This document shows, in pieces, positions 20,881 through 31,964 of a stretch of 64,000 nt of DNA (positions within the stretch are counted from its first letter, which is position 1; each line of letters opens with the position of its first letter). This DNA comes from Leptodactylus fallax. Its lineage: Eukaryota; Chordata; Amphibia; Anura; Leptodactylidae. The notes beneath the pieces are model-generated. The model saw only the letters and a program-made list of their open reading frames with translations, made no database searches and was not told where the DNA came from. The translations under genes were made by a program, and so were the position numbers. The DNA is taken from the NCBI GenBank assembly GCA_947044405.1, contig CAMRHE010000197.1:3100001-3164000 (forward strand), in the 5' to 3' direction.

Positions 20881-22700
20881 TTTCCGGGGTTTCCAGAGTC
20901 CCTGCGGTCGGTGGTGGCATCCTTGGAGACCAGCGAACTCCTGTCGTCCATCGACATCCAGGCACTTACCTCCACATTCCCATTGGGCTGTGCCATGAGC
21001 ATATTCTTACTTTTTGCGGTGTGTCCGCATCATCAGTTTCTCGCTCTCTCATTCAGTAAGAGAGAGCGAGAAACTCCCCGAGTATTTACAAAAGTGATGA
21101 CATCTCTCATGGCCATCCTCCATTCCAGGGGAGTCACCGTGATTCCATACTTGGACTACCTCCTGGTGAAAGCTCCCTCCAAGATGGACAATCTGACCAG
21201 CTTGTGGATCACTTTGGACCTACTTTGCTGGTTCGGAAGGCTCATCAACACAAAAAAGTCCTGTCTCGTGCCTTCTCAGTGCAAGGAATTCCTGGGCATG
21301 ATCCTCGTCTGGCCCTGCAAACCAGTATGACCCTCCTATGGAGGAGCTCTCTGTGCTGTCATTGGTTCTACATGCAGCCCTGGGCGCAATGGTCTCGACC
21401 TTCGAGGCTGTCCCTTTTGCTTAGCTCCACTCGCGTCCTCTGCATTTGGCAATTCTAGCCTTCTGGGACACGCCTCAACCACCTGATTCTCCTGCCTTCC
21501 CAGGTTTGCCGAAAGCTTCTTGTGGTTCTCCTCCCTAGGAATGTCACAGGGGAAGTCCTTTTTCCCCTCTGTTGGCAGGTGATCTCCACCGACACCAGTC
21601 TCCTAGCTGGGGAACGGTCTTCAGGGCCGAGACTTCCCTCCAGATCAACCTTCTGGAACTGAGGGACATCTTCTTAGCCCTGTCTCATTGGTCCTCTCTT
21701 CTGCAAGGGCATCCGGTCAGAGTCCAGACCAACACCTTCCCTGCAGTCATCTACTTGACCCTTCTGAGGGACACCAGGAGCCATACGGTATGCAAGAAGC
21801 CTCCCCGCTCTCTTCTTGGGTGGAGCGTCATGTTCTAGCCCTAGTGGCGGTCCACATTTCAGGTGTGGACAATTGAACGGCAGACTACCTAAGCCAAGGA
21901 AAGCTCAACTCGGGCAAGTGGTCGCTTCTCCAGAAGATCTTTCTCCAGTTCTTGCTCCCAGTGGGGCACGCAGGACGCCGACCTGTTTGCCCCCCGCCTG
22001 AACCACAAACTCCCCTGCTACGTGGCCAGGTCCCAGGACCCTCGGTACACCACCACTGACATTCTCATGATTCCTTGGATGGACTGTCGCCTTTTGTACC
22101 TGTTTCCACCTCTTCCTCTTCTCTCTCAGCTTCTCTGAAACTCAGGATCAAACCACGTACGGTGGTGTGAGAGTCATCACTTCCATCCGTTCTCCTTTTC
22201 TCTTTGCAATTTCCTGGATTTTCTCCAGTCCGGTCTGGACCGAGGACTTTTTATTTCCATTCTTTTTCAGACCCTGGCTTTCTGGTCTCAGGTAAAGACT
22301 TCCTGCATGGAGTGGCACACTGTGCTCCTCACTAATGTCCTCTCAGAACCGTGGTACCTTATTTTCATCCTTGAGGTGCTTCAGGCTCCCCCTTTTGAGC
22401 CTTTGGGGAGATCTTTCTTTGCCTTCTGTTTTGGAAGGTTGCCTTCCCGATGGCCATTACTTCCATCCACAGGGTCTCCGAACTGGTTGCCCTGTCCCAA
22501 AAACCTCCCTTTTCTTGTTCTCTACAAGGATAAGGTTGTCCTTCGTCCACCACCTTCTTTTTTGCCTAAGGTGTTTTCTTCCTTCCACAACATCGAAGAC
22601 ATTGTCTTACCGTCTCTATGCCCGTACCCCATGCACCTGCATAAGCTCTCTTTTCACTGCCTGGATGTTGTCCTGGCGATCCGGTCTAACAGACCAAATT
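20881..22700 (+). pseudogene. DIRS-a reverse transcriptase and RNase H, degraded
   Basis: DIRS elements replicate through circular DNA using a reverse transcriptase, RNase H and tyrosine recombinase. Here the RT is readable: VASLETSELLSSIDIQ, FAVCPHHQFLALSF, PRVFTKVMTSLMAILHSRG, VIPYLDYLLVKAPS and the KKSCLVPSQ..EFLGMI block. The catalytic YLDD-like motif is YLDY. RNase H follows (SRAETSLQINLLELRDIF type, LLQGHPVRVQTN) with its usual Asp changed. The frame then continues in pieces to HKLSFHCLDVV at 22650-22670, where a 10-kb insertion starts; the recombinase is at 32827. Many stops and shifts. Confidence 0.85.
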
Positions 22701-22975
22701 AACCCCCCGCCCAGATTAAGTCTGGGTATAGTTTGGCCCAGGCGAAAGTATACCTTGGGGATAAAGTATCCTAGGCCAAACTACTGTATACCCCGAGGTG
22801 TAAAATAGCCTAGGCCAAACTATACCCCTCCAGGCCAGAATATACCCCTCTAACGTGGAACCCGGGTATAGTCTGGCCCAGGCCACAGTATACCCCTGGG
22901 GATAAACTTTATACCTGGGGGTGTAAAATAACCTACACCAGGAATATATCCCTCCAGGCCATAATGTTATCACTT
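22701..22975. mobile_element. Left half of a MITE with GGTATAGTTTGGCC repeats
   Basis: The sequence is built of alternating direct and inverted GGTATAGTxTGGCC / GGCCAAACTATACCCC blocks (22731-22975). A matching half (32703-32826) lies at the other end of the 9.7-kb insertion, so both probably formed one foldback element in DIRS-a that was later split. The bases ATAATG occur at both break points (22965-22970 and 32695-32700), compatible with a target duplication. Confidence 0.6.
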
Positions 22976-23119
22976 CACTGTTTTTTTCACCCTGTCTCTA
23001 ATTTGTTGAAAAGTGTGCAGATCTTTTTTAATTATCATACTCATATACACAGCTGCTTCCTCTTGTTGGAAAATACAGTACAGTGCTTACATTGAACTGA
23101 CTCCAAACTTTTGACAACC

Positions 23120-23877
23120 ATGGAAGACCAACTGTATGACCAGCTTTTGAGATTCTACATTACAACACAACAAAAGTACCCCCAGTGGATCTACGATCTA
23201 CCTCCAGAGAAACGTGTAAATGCCGAGTTCAGACAAACAGCTAAGCCATATTGAGCAGAGGGAGGGATTCTTTACCATGGGGAAAAGGAGGTTCTCACTA
23301 AAAGCCGGACTGCCAAATATCACGAAGGCCTGTCATGACAACCCAATTTCGGGTGGCCATTTTGGCAGAGATAAAACGTTTGCCAAAATCTCTGAGCGTT
23401 ATTACTGGAAGGGAATGAAAAACGACATTCACCAACATGTCAAAGCCTGTCAAAAAATGTTTTGTCGTAAATCCCTGTGATGAACAGACTTTCAGTTATA
23501 TATCTTCCTGGAAATGTAGTTTCACTTACTCATATCACTCATACCTACTTTCAGGAATGCCATGGGGGAGGGAGAGCGAGCGACCCCCCCCAGCTCAACC
23601 CCAGACACACATCATCTTTAAGCTAGGCAGTGCCTGGGGGGAGGTGTGGCTGGACACTCCTTTATACTACAAGGGAGGCAAAGTTCTTTTTTTTTCGTAG
23701 GAGCCTGGCTGGAATGAGGGAAAGACATGTTTCTGTAACTCACTGAAGAAAGTGCCCTAGGCCCAAGGAACTGCTGTGATCTAGAGAAACGGACTACAAG
23801 CCTGTGCCGGTATTTTATTTCCCTTTTTATTTTGTGTGCTGTATTTTACGTTATCCATAATCTGCTTGTTTAGTCAT

Positions 23878-23929
<52 letters not shown>

Positions 23930-25566
23930 CTGTATATGTTAATGCTTAGTACCGACCCACTTGGGTTAATAAATATATAAAATTTAAAAAGCTCATCTTT
24001 GTATTATCCTATCGGCCCAGAACACTCACTGGAGGTGGGTGTGAGGTAATTGAAGTGATCTCAGGTGTGCTGAACGCGGGTTCGGCAGGACGATATCTTT
24101 CACAATCCCAAAATCAGCAAAGTATGGAGCTTAGTCAGGATTGATATGATCGGTCCTCTTCAGGAAACATAAAATGGCAACAAATATATAGTTGCTGCCA
24201 CTGATCATTTCTCCAAGTGGACTGAAGCAACAGCTGTTCCAGATAAGAGTGCCAAGTCAGTAGCAATTTTTATTTTCAAAGTTATTTGCCGCCTTGGCTG
24301 TATGGACACTCTTATTAGCGACCAGAGACGAGAGTTTGTGAACTCGATCATCGACAACCTGATGGAGCATTTTCAAACAGATCACCGCATTTCATCTACC
24401 TACCACCCACAAACAAATGGCCAGCGGGAATGTGACAATCGAAAACTCAAAGAATCTCTGAGTAAGCTTGTCAATGACCAAGGTAACAACTGGGATCAGT
24501 TCATCCCTGGTGTTCTGTTTGCATCGGTGCATGCCTCAACCAAGTGCATTCCATTTGAGGTCATGTATGGACGGCAGGCCAAGCTTCCTATGGACCTCAA
24601 ACCCTCATAAAATGACACTGTGGACCCCATGCCCATTTCAGATGATGCCAACCATGATGTGCTAAATACGCAGACAACAATTCTTAAAAAGCTCCACTCA
24701 ACCGTCAGTACCAACATCCATTCTGCCCAGGAACACCAGAAGCGCGCCTTTGATCGCCGACACAACAGCGACAAAGAAATCACTGCTGGCACCATCGTTT
24801 ATATATCAAGAATCATCACCATATTCATCGCTTGGGTTCAAAGATGTAACCACGCTGGATAGGACCCTTCTTAGTTGTGGAATCCTTGACCAAAGGACAA
24901 GTAAAACTTAAGAACAATAATACTGGCAAGATGTTGAGCAACACCTACCACGCAAGCAACCTTAAGATTAACAGGATGAAGAGACTTCTTCACCACCCCA
25001 GTCTCATAATGATTGTCCCAGTGACTCTGCCACACAGAAACACAAGCAAACTTAGACTTTCAACCCACTACCAAGTTCAGTAAGGAAGTATCTTAGCACC
25101 ACTCTTGGCCTTACGTTTGTTAGGGTTGTATACTATGGATGCACAAGGGACTTTGGACAACCACGGTGTACATATAAAACCAAAGGTGATGGCAACTGCT
25201 ACTTCCGGGCCATCAGCTACATCCTCACAGGAACAGAGGACAACCACTCCCTTCTCAGAGATAAAGTCATCCACCACATGAAAACTGACTTGACAAAAAA
25301 CTACAGGACTACTTGAACCAAAATGTGAACATCTCTTGTATGTCTCATGATGAAGTCTGGGCAACTGATGCAGAGATCATGGCCACAGCAAATCTGTTGA
25401 GTTGCGACATCATCATCTGCACGAACATCGGTGACTCCATGGATTGGTTGACATATCCTGCAAGCTTCAGTCTGCAGTCAACAACAGAACATGCACTTTA
25501 TCTTGAAGACAAGCATCATCATTTTAATGTTGTTATCATGTTTCCCTTTAAACGTTTATATTGTAG
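23120..25566 (+). pseudogene. Ginger-like integrase with C-terminal OTU peptidase domain
   Basis: This resembles the integrase of Ginger1-type DNA transposons (related to Gypsy integrases and to vertebrate GIN1/KRBA2). From an ATG in good context at 23120 (MEDQLYDQLLRFYITTQQ) come, in order: an H2C2 zinc domain (GGHFGRDKTFAKI, YYWKGMKNDIHQHVKACQK; about 23337-23455), the DDE core (RIDMIGPL near 24135, SDQRREFVNSI at 24320, QTNGQRECDNRKLKE at 24415), a C-terminal SH3-like region (NTYHASNLKINRM) and an OTU cysteine-peptidase domain (GDGNCYFRAISY at 25190, with HHHFNVV at the end). A solo LTR splits it at 23476-24104, and there are further stops and shifts. OTU domains are known in some Ginger1 transposons. 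Confidence 0.75.
23476..24104 (+). mobile_element. Solo LTR, family S2, inside the Ginger gene
   Basis: A 629-bp LTR beginning TGTGATGAACAGAC and ending GATATCTTTCACA, flanked by the exact 5-bp duplication ATCCC (23471-23475, 24105-24109). It has an AATAAA poly-A signal at about 23968-23973 and a (TA)n tract of about 48 bp at 23879-23927. It breaks the zinc-binding/core boundary of the integrase. No other copy is seen in the window. Confidence 0.88.
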
Positions 25567-25571
25567 CAAGG

Positions 25572-25992
25572 TGTAACGGTGCTAGTTATCTGATCTGGAG
25601 TCCAATTGGTGAGGCAATGGCACAGTACTTAAACAGTAGTAGATGAGGAGTTAAATAGCAGGAATAGTACCTCAGGAGTAAGAAGCAACCGTGGTCAGGC
25701 ATATGCAGGAATCGGTACACAGGAGCAGTAAATTAGTGGTGAGGATCAGGGCAAACAGGAAGCAGACAGCCAGAGTAATCAGGGACAGACTGGAGTAAGC
25801 TGTGGGTTTATATAGGGATTGCTATACTGTGATTGGCCACACAGCAGGTGAGATCCATAAACTAATCACTCCAATAGAAAAGACCAGGCTCAGCAAAGAA
25901 CAAACAGGCTTCTTCAATGGCATAATGGTCGTGGCTGCAGAACATGACTAGGAAGTCAAGGGTTCAAGACCCAGTGAGCTCAGCTCCTGACA
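25572..25992 (-). repeat. Gypsy-1 3' LTR (one internal unit)
   Basis: 421 bp. On the plus strand it begins TGTAACGGTGCTAG and ends CTCCTGACA, so element-wise it is TGTCA...TTACA. It carries a single copy of the approximately 50-bp GTCAGGCATATGCAGGAATC unit that is repeated four times in the partner LTR. Next to it (25993-26011) is the polypurine tract, read on the minus strand as GGAGAAGGGGTAGTAA. Confidence 0.92.
25918..25971 (+). promoter_or_regulatory. tRNA-like pol III box A and box B inside the LTR
   Basis: TGGCATAATGG (25918-25928) fits the box A consensus TRGYNNARNNG exactly, and GGTTCAAGACC (25961-25971) fits box B GGTTCRANNCC exactly. Their start-to-start distance is 43 bases, as in tRNA genes. 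The direction is opposite to the retroelement. The implied T-stem pairs in only three of five positions and no cloverleaf is convincing, so this is a tRNA-derived relic at most. The partner LTR (about 31269-31323) has decayed versions of both boxes. Confidence 0.4.
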
Positions 25993-28900
25993 TTACTACC
26001 CCTTCTCCAGGGGCATCCTCTGGACGGTACTTGAGTTGGTTTACCCGGGTAACGCTGATAAAATTCTCTTATCAGTTGTGGAGCATGAATGTTGTTTACT
26101 GGTTTCCATGAGTTATCTTCAGGACCATATCTTTGCCACTTTCTCAAGTACTGTAACTGATTTCGAGAAATTTTAGAATCCAAAATATTTTCTACTACAT
26201 ATTCCTCTTCTCCTTCAACAATAGCTGGGTCAGGTGGAGGTAAATTGCGTCCCAAGAATGGATTTTCCACAAAAGACTTGAGAAGGGAGGAATGGAAAAA
26301 CAGAGTGAATCCGCATAGAGTCTGGAAGTTTTAAACGCAATGCTACAGGATTAATTTGAGCCACAATTTCAAAAGGTCCAATAAATTTCTGACCTAGCTT
26401 GGCTGAAGGTATCTTGAGCTTCAAGTTTTTTGTAGAGAACCATACCTTTTCTCCTATACCAAAGGAAGGGAAAGACTTGCAATGTCTATCAGCAGTTTTC
26501 TTATAGTCATCCTGAGCTTCATGCAGAGTGTTTGTCTACCTTGAAGCAAGTTCAAGAAAAACTGACAGTCTGTCAGTGACAGCAGGAACTGAAGAAGAAA
26601 TTGGGAGATTAGGAATGAATACAGGATGGAAACACATATTGGCAAAAAATGGACTCTAAGACATAGACGAATGCTGGGAGTTGTTATAAGCAAATTCCGC
26701 CGTAGGAAGAAAATTAACCCAGTCATCTTGGAGATAACTTGTATAACACCACAAATACTGTTCAAGGGTTTGGTTAGTACACTCAGTTTGGCCATTAGAC
26801 TGTGGATGATAAGCAGAAGATAAGTTCACTTCAATTCCTAGAGTGGAACAAAAACTCTTCCAGAACTTTGAGGTAAACTGTACCCCATGGTCAGAAACTA
26901 CATTGTCGGGTATGCCATGTAGGCAGAAAACTTCTTAAATAACCAATATAGCAGTCTCTTCCACAGAGGGTACCCCCTTTGTGGGTATAAAATGCCATTT
27001 TGGTAAGACGGTCTACCACTACTAGAATTGTATTCATATTTTTTGAAGATGGTAGAGCAACAATAAAGTCCATAGAAACAGTACCCCAAGGACGAGATGG
27101 AATAGGAAGAGGCTGAAGTAATCCCACTGGTGAGGAACGAGAGGTCTTATTCCTACCACAGGTTTGACAGGAAGAAACATACTTCTTGACATCCATCTGG
27201 TATTTAGGCCACCAAAATGAGCGGGACAAAAGTTCTTTGGTCTTTTTGATTCCTATATGACCTGCAGGTCTAGATTGGTGAACAAGGTGCAGAATTTCTA
27301 ATCGAGTAGTCTCAGAAACATAAACACATTGATCAAGAGTCCAAACCCTGTCTTTGAACGCCAAATCTATATCTGTGGGGGGAAAATTAAGGAAAGGGTC
27401 TTCCTTATAACCTTCTTCAATCCTCTGAAGTATACCCTTGGAAATGGTTGCCCCCACAAAATTCTTAGCAGGTAAGATGGTGGTTTTGGGTGTGTCATCT
27501 TACGTCATTTCGGAAAACATCTGGGATAAGGCATCTGCTTTTCCATTGCGGGATCCAGGTCTGTAGGAAATGATGAAATTAAATCTTGCAAAAAACAAAG
27601 ACCATCTAGCTTGTCTACCAGAAAGTCTCTTGGCTGATCTAATAAATTCAAGATTTTGGTGATCAGTAAGAACCTGCACCACATGAGAAGCTCCTTCAAG
27701 AAGATGCCTCCATTCCATAAATGCTTTTTTAATTGCCAGTAATTCTTTATTTCTAATGTCATAGTTTCTTTCAGGAGGTGACATCAGACAGGAGAAAAGA
27801 ACACAAGGATGAAGCAACTGTTTATCCTCAACTCTTTGGGACAATACTGCTCCTACTGCCGAATCTGAAGCATCCACCTCAACTATAAATGGGAGGTCCA
27901 GATTAGGATAAACTAAGATAGGAGCAGAAGTAAAGTGTCTTTACCTGGGTAAATGCTTCGTCTGCACTTGTAGACCATTTAAAAAGTATTCCATTTCGAG
28001 TTAATTGTGTTATTGGACTAATAACTTTTGAGAAATTCCTAATAAAATTGCGGTAGAAATTTGCAAAGCCAACAAATCTTTGGACCTCCTTGACATTCTT
28101 GGGAGAAGGCCAGTCTAAAATGGCTTGGATCTTGCTGGGATCCATGTGAAATCCCTCTGTAGAAATGATGTAAGCCAAAAAATGAATTTCTGTCTTTTCA
28201 AATTCACACTTTTCCAGTTTAATATATAGTTGGTTTTCTCTTAGACAGCTCAAAACCATGGTAACCTGCTTACGATGTTCTTCAAGGTTCTCTGAGTAAA
28301 TTAATATGTCATCCAAATACGCCACCACAAATTGATCCAGCAGATCCCGGAAGACATCATTGATAAAATGTTGAAATGTCACTGGGGCATTGCAAAGTCC
28401 AAATGGCATGACAAGGGATTCCAAATGCCTGTAGGGTGTTCGGAATGCTGTCTTCCACTCATCTCCAGGTCATATACGGACAAGATTGTATGCCCCTTGT
28501 AGATCCAACTTGGTAAAGATCTTTGCTGACCGTAATCTCTCAAGTAATTCTAGAATAAGCGGAAGAGGGTAACGATTTTTGAGGGTTATTTGATGTAGTT
28601 CCCTATAGTCAATACAAGGATGTAATGTGCCATCTTTCTTTGGTACGAAGAATATAGGTTCTGCTGGAGAGGTGGAATGCCATATAAATACTTTTACCAA
28701 ATTTTCCTTGACGTACTCATCTGAGACCTTCAGTTCCATCTCTGCAAGTGGATAGATGCATCTGTAAGGTATGGATGCACCTGGTAAAAGTTCAATAGGA
28801 CAATCATAAGAGCGATGAGGAGGTAGCTTGTCAGCATTCCTTTTGTCACAAACATCTTTAAATAATTCATACGGTTCAGGTAATTCTACAGACTTAATGA

Positions 28901-29199
28901 TAGATCTTTCAGTAGCTCCCACCTGGGAGGGAATTGACTGCTTCAGTTGACAATTTTGTTGACAATATTCAGAAGTGAAAGTTACATTTCCTGACTTCCA
29001 GTCTACTGAAGGATTATGGATGCTGAGTCATGGTATGCCCTGGATTACTGGAAATTTTGGTGAAGAGGATCAATCAATACTTCCAGTTCGATAGTTTAAT
29101 GAGTAACAGGACCAGAATTTAAAGGCGACCCATCAACAGTTACTAATTCAACTGTTGAAGATCTTGGACTGTGCTCAACATGATTATCAAATGCAAACT
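25980..29199 (-). pseudogene. Gypsy-1 pol: RT, RNase H, integrase, chromodomain
   Basis: Read on the minus strand in several frames. RT: IDYRELHQITLKNRYPLP and FTKLDLQGAYN (28470-28922), then MPFGLCNAPVTFQ and VAYLDDILIYS with intact YLDD (27903-28424). RNase [15 protein letters not shown] and [21 protein letters not shown] (27500-27877). Integrase: GHIGIKKTKELLSRSFWWP and SCQTCGRNK zinc domain, then MDFIVALPSS for the first core Asp (26891-27457); the rest of the core is in shifted pieces (26424-26890). The C-terminal chromodomain is EEYVVENILDSKISR and LQYLRKWQRYGPEDNSW (25980-26270). Frameshifts at several joins make it inactive. Confidence 0.9.
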
Positions 29200-29204
29200 T
29201 AATG

Positions 29205-29858
29205 TGTAAGGGAATTGCTAGTTGTGCAATTCCCTAGTGCTGCTGCTAAAAAGGGAAGATAGAGACAGTGAGCCCTAAAGTCAACCCAGCCCCTGTCCCT
29301 TCCTACTTGTCTCAGCTACCCTAGGCAGTAGCAGGGCAACTTGGCGACAATCCCTTCTCTGATTAAGTGAAACACAACAGGACAAGACAAAACAACACAG
29401 AAGCAGAGTCAGCAAGCCAAGGGTTCAGTAACAGTCGAGCAACACAGTACAGAATCAAAATCCAAGAGAACAGTCAGGGTTAAAGTCAGAGGTCAGGAAT
29501 AAGAATACAGGTAACCAAACAGCAAGAGTAAATAGCCAGTACGCACAAGGCAATAGCAAACGCCAATGTGAATGTGAGCAAACTATAAATAGGAAGGAAG
29601 AACCTGCCCCAGACTTGATAGGATGAAAGGCTGTCAATCACACAGGTAAGGCTAAAATTAACTATTAGTGGAGCAGAAAGAAACCAAGGTAAAGGAGATG
29701 GGTGTGGTGGAAAATCAATTAAGAAGGTGAGGGTATAAGACAGTGTTCAGACAATACCAGAAAAACCCAAAGGAAGGAATCACAGCTGGACACGCCTCTT
29801 GCGCTGCAGCATGCGGCCGGAGGATGGCGCCAAAGCCTGGACGGGCAAGGATGTTAAA
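29205..29858 (-). mobile_element. Solo LTR, family S1 copy 2
   Basis: Inverse-orientation copy of the LTR at 13732-14386: plus strand TGTAAGGGAATTGC to GGCAAGGATGTTAAA (the last CA is AA here). It is flanked by the 5-bp duplication TAATG (29200-29204, 29859-29863). It is inserted in the protease part of Gypsy-1 and is therefore younger than that element. Confidence 0.9.
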
Positions 29859-29863
29859 TAATG

Positions 29864-30767
29864 TCCATAAAATTTCCAGCTGCACCGTAATCCAACATTA
29901 TTGTAGTGAACAACTTGTAAGATCCATAAGAAAGCTGAACTGGTAAGGTGAAATGAGGATGGTTAGAAATCATATTATCAGGACATGGTGTGGTGGAACA
30001 CAGGGGCTGTGTCACCACAATAAGTGAAGCACAGTGGGGACAAGACGCCGAATTAGATCTAATTTCAGTTGCAGCAACTGCCCGTTGAGGTTTATTAGGG
30101 CAGTCAAGAACATAATGTCCAGGTTGTCCACAATAAAGGCATAGTTTTTCAGCAAGGTGAAACCGTTTTTCAGCAGTCGAAATTGGTCCCCGGATAACAT
30201 CTACTTGCATAGGTTCTGGAGCAGATCTTGTTTGAGAAGGTATCTTTGGGAGAAAACGACTCTCTGGTAAATGGGAGAAGGTTCCTGGATCATAATAACC
30301 CCGTCTATCTCGCTTCCTTTCCAGGAGTCTTTGGTCAATATGGATGTATAATCGTATATACTCCTCAAGGTCAGCTGGAAGTTCTATTTTAACAAGTTCA
30401 TCTTTAACTGATTTAGAAAGTCCTCCATAGAACCGCCATTTTAGTGCAGACGTGTTCCAGGAAACATCAGAAGCCCAGCACCGAAACTCTGCAGCATACT
30501 CCACAACAGAGCGTCTTCCATGGCGAAGATGACGCAAGGCCACCTCAGCAGTGGCGCAATTTTTTCAGGTAGTGGAATCCGGTAAACTTAAGAAGTGGCA
30601 CTGACAGCAGCAGAATTTGCACGCAATTCATGTACTTGTCGTTCCATTTTAGTGACTTGAGTTTTCACTTCATTTAATTGTCTTTGAAGGTTGTACACAA
30701 GGTTATGCAATTCCGAGATCTGGAACACATGCTGTGACAAGGCAGACTCCGCCCCACCGGCCTCCAT
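29864..30767 (-). pseudogene. Gypsy-1 gag and start of protease
   Basis: Gag packages the element RNA. An ATG at 30767 begins MEAGGAESALSQHVFQ with a coiled-coil-like stretch (ISELHNLVYNLQRQLNEV), which runs into a stop near 30590; the main part is in another frame (30543 on). The central capsid segment is shorter than normal for chromoviruses, suggesting an internal deletion between PLPEK (about 30570) and LRHLRHGRRSVVEYAAEF. A normal CCHC zinc knuckle follows (CLYCGQPGHYVLDC). The protease start reads LDYGAAGNFMD, where the family has D-S-G, so the active-site triad is altered; the solo LTR cuts the frame just after. Confidence 0.85.
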
Positions 30768-30784
30768 GTTGGGCCTGATTATTA

Positions 30785-31354
30785 TGTAATGGTGCTAGTT
30801 ATCTGGTCTGGAGTCCAATTGGTGAGGCAATGGCACAGTACTTAAACAGTAGTAGATGAGGAGTTAAATAGCAGGAATAGTACCTCAGGAGTAAGAAGCA
30901 ACCGTGGTCAGACGTATGCAGGATTTGGTACACAAGAGCATTGGATCAGTTGTAGTCAGACATATGCAGGAATCGGTACACAGGAGCAGTAGATCAGCCG
31001 TAGTCAGACGTATGCAGAGTGCAGTACACGGGAGCAATATATCAATTGAAGTCAGACGTATGCAGAGTTCGGTACACAGGAGCAGTAGAGTAATGGTGAG
31101 GATCAGGGCAAACAGGAAGCAGACAGCCAAAATAATCAGGCACAAGATGGAGTAAGTTGTGGATTTATATAGGGATTGCTATACTGTGATTGACCACAGA
31201 GCAGGCGAGATCCATAAACTAATCACTCCAATAGAAAAGACCAGGCTCAGCAAAGCAAAGAACCAACAGGCTTCTTCAATGGAATAATGGTCAAAGCTGC
31301 AGAACATGACTGGGAAGTCAAGGGTTCAAGACCATGTGAGCTCAATTCTTGACA
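30785..31354 (-). repeat. Gypsy-1 5' LTR (four internal units)
   Basis: 570 bp, plus strand TGTAATGGTGCTAG to ATTCTTGACA. Four copies of a unit of about 50 bp (AGTCAGACGTATGCAGAGTT, then GGTACACAGGAGCAGTAGAT) lie at about 30905-31095; the partner LTR has one. On the internal side no TGG-type primer-binding site is visible (the sequence continues TAATAATCAGGCCC), so the primer is unknown. Confidence 0.9.
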
Positions 31355-31369
31355 CAAGGACTTGCTAGT

Positions 31370-31670
31370 GTAAAGGTCCCGATACACAGAACGAGTATTG
31401 GTCGATTTCTTGTCCCTTGAATTGAGCAATAAGTGACTTATTGCTAATGAGAAATCGCTGAGAAAAAAAAATAAATTATACTCACCGCTCAGCATGTCCT
31501 GACTCTCCACTAGCAACGATTTCTTGCTTCTCTGGCTGCAGCTTTTGAATTTCACGCTGTCTCTTATCCCCACGGGTCCTCCATGTCACTTGACATGGAC
31601 ACGTCATGCACAGATCAGGTGAACCATAATCAGCTGATAATCGCCCCATGTAAAGACACCTTTATAAGTT
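31370..31670. mobile_element. hAT-like MITE, GTGTAAAGGT / ACACCTTTATA ends
   Basis: The left end reads AGTGTAAAGGTCCCGATAC and the right end CCCCATGTAAAGACACCTTT, an imperfect inverted pair about 300 bp apart. The middle contains AATTATACTCACCGCTCAGC, a motif shared with other MITEs of the window, and a small ACTTGACATGGAC hairpin. No ORF. Confidence 0.55.
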
Positions 31671-31964
31671 GAAGTTTCAAGACGTTATGACTTGTATTAT
31701 ATTATGAACAGTCAAGTTTTTCTGGTTGAAGTAATAAAAGTCTATGTGTTTAGAGTTTTAACATTTAAGTCAACTTTCTCACTTAATTTTTCAACAGTTT
31801 ATTGGGTATTCAGCTTTCCCTTACGTCCCACAGCAGAACAATATGGGGTATTCCTGCCCCTGTGTGCTGGTAGGACAGGTGGAACTTTTAATTAGCATAA
31901 ATTATGCATGACTCCCATAGAGTTTGTTCTCTCTTTTGTTACTTACTGTTACTGTCGTCTTCTT

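Larger units (their letters stand above)
25572..31354 (-). mobile_element. Chromodomain Ty3/Gypsy retrotransposon (Gypsy-1), complete but decayed
   Basis: A 5.8-kb element on the minus strand with both LTRs, inserted with the 5-bp duplication CAAGG (25567-25571 and 31355-31359). The order on the minus strand is 5' LTR (31354-30785), gag, broken protease, RT, RNase H, integrase, chromodomain, polypurine tract and 3' LTR (25992-25572). A 654-bp solo LTR (29205-29858) sits in the protease. A chromodomain at the integrase end identifies a chromovirus. A third LTR copy stands alone at 62881-63336. It lies at the end of the Ginger OTU frame. Confidence 0.93.

Noticed and set aside
30762..30784. Search for a TGG-type primer-binding site after the Gypsy-1 5' LTR
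   Set aside because: The sequence after the LTR (TAATAATCAGGCCC) does not start with TGG or resemble a tRNA 3' end complement; self-priming is possible but not shown.
22976..31804. Terminal inverted repeats of the Ginger element
   Set aside because: Neither the sequence near 22976 nor that near 31680-31804 or 32663-32702 gave a convincing inverted pair, so I did not annotate element borders.
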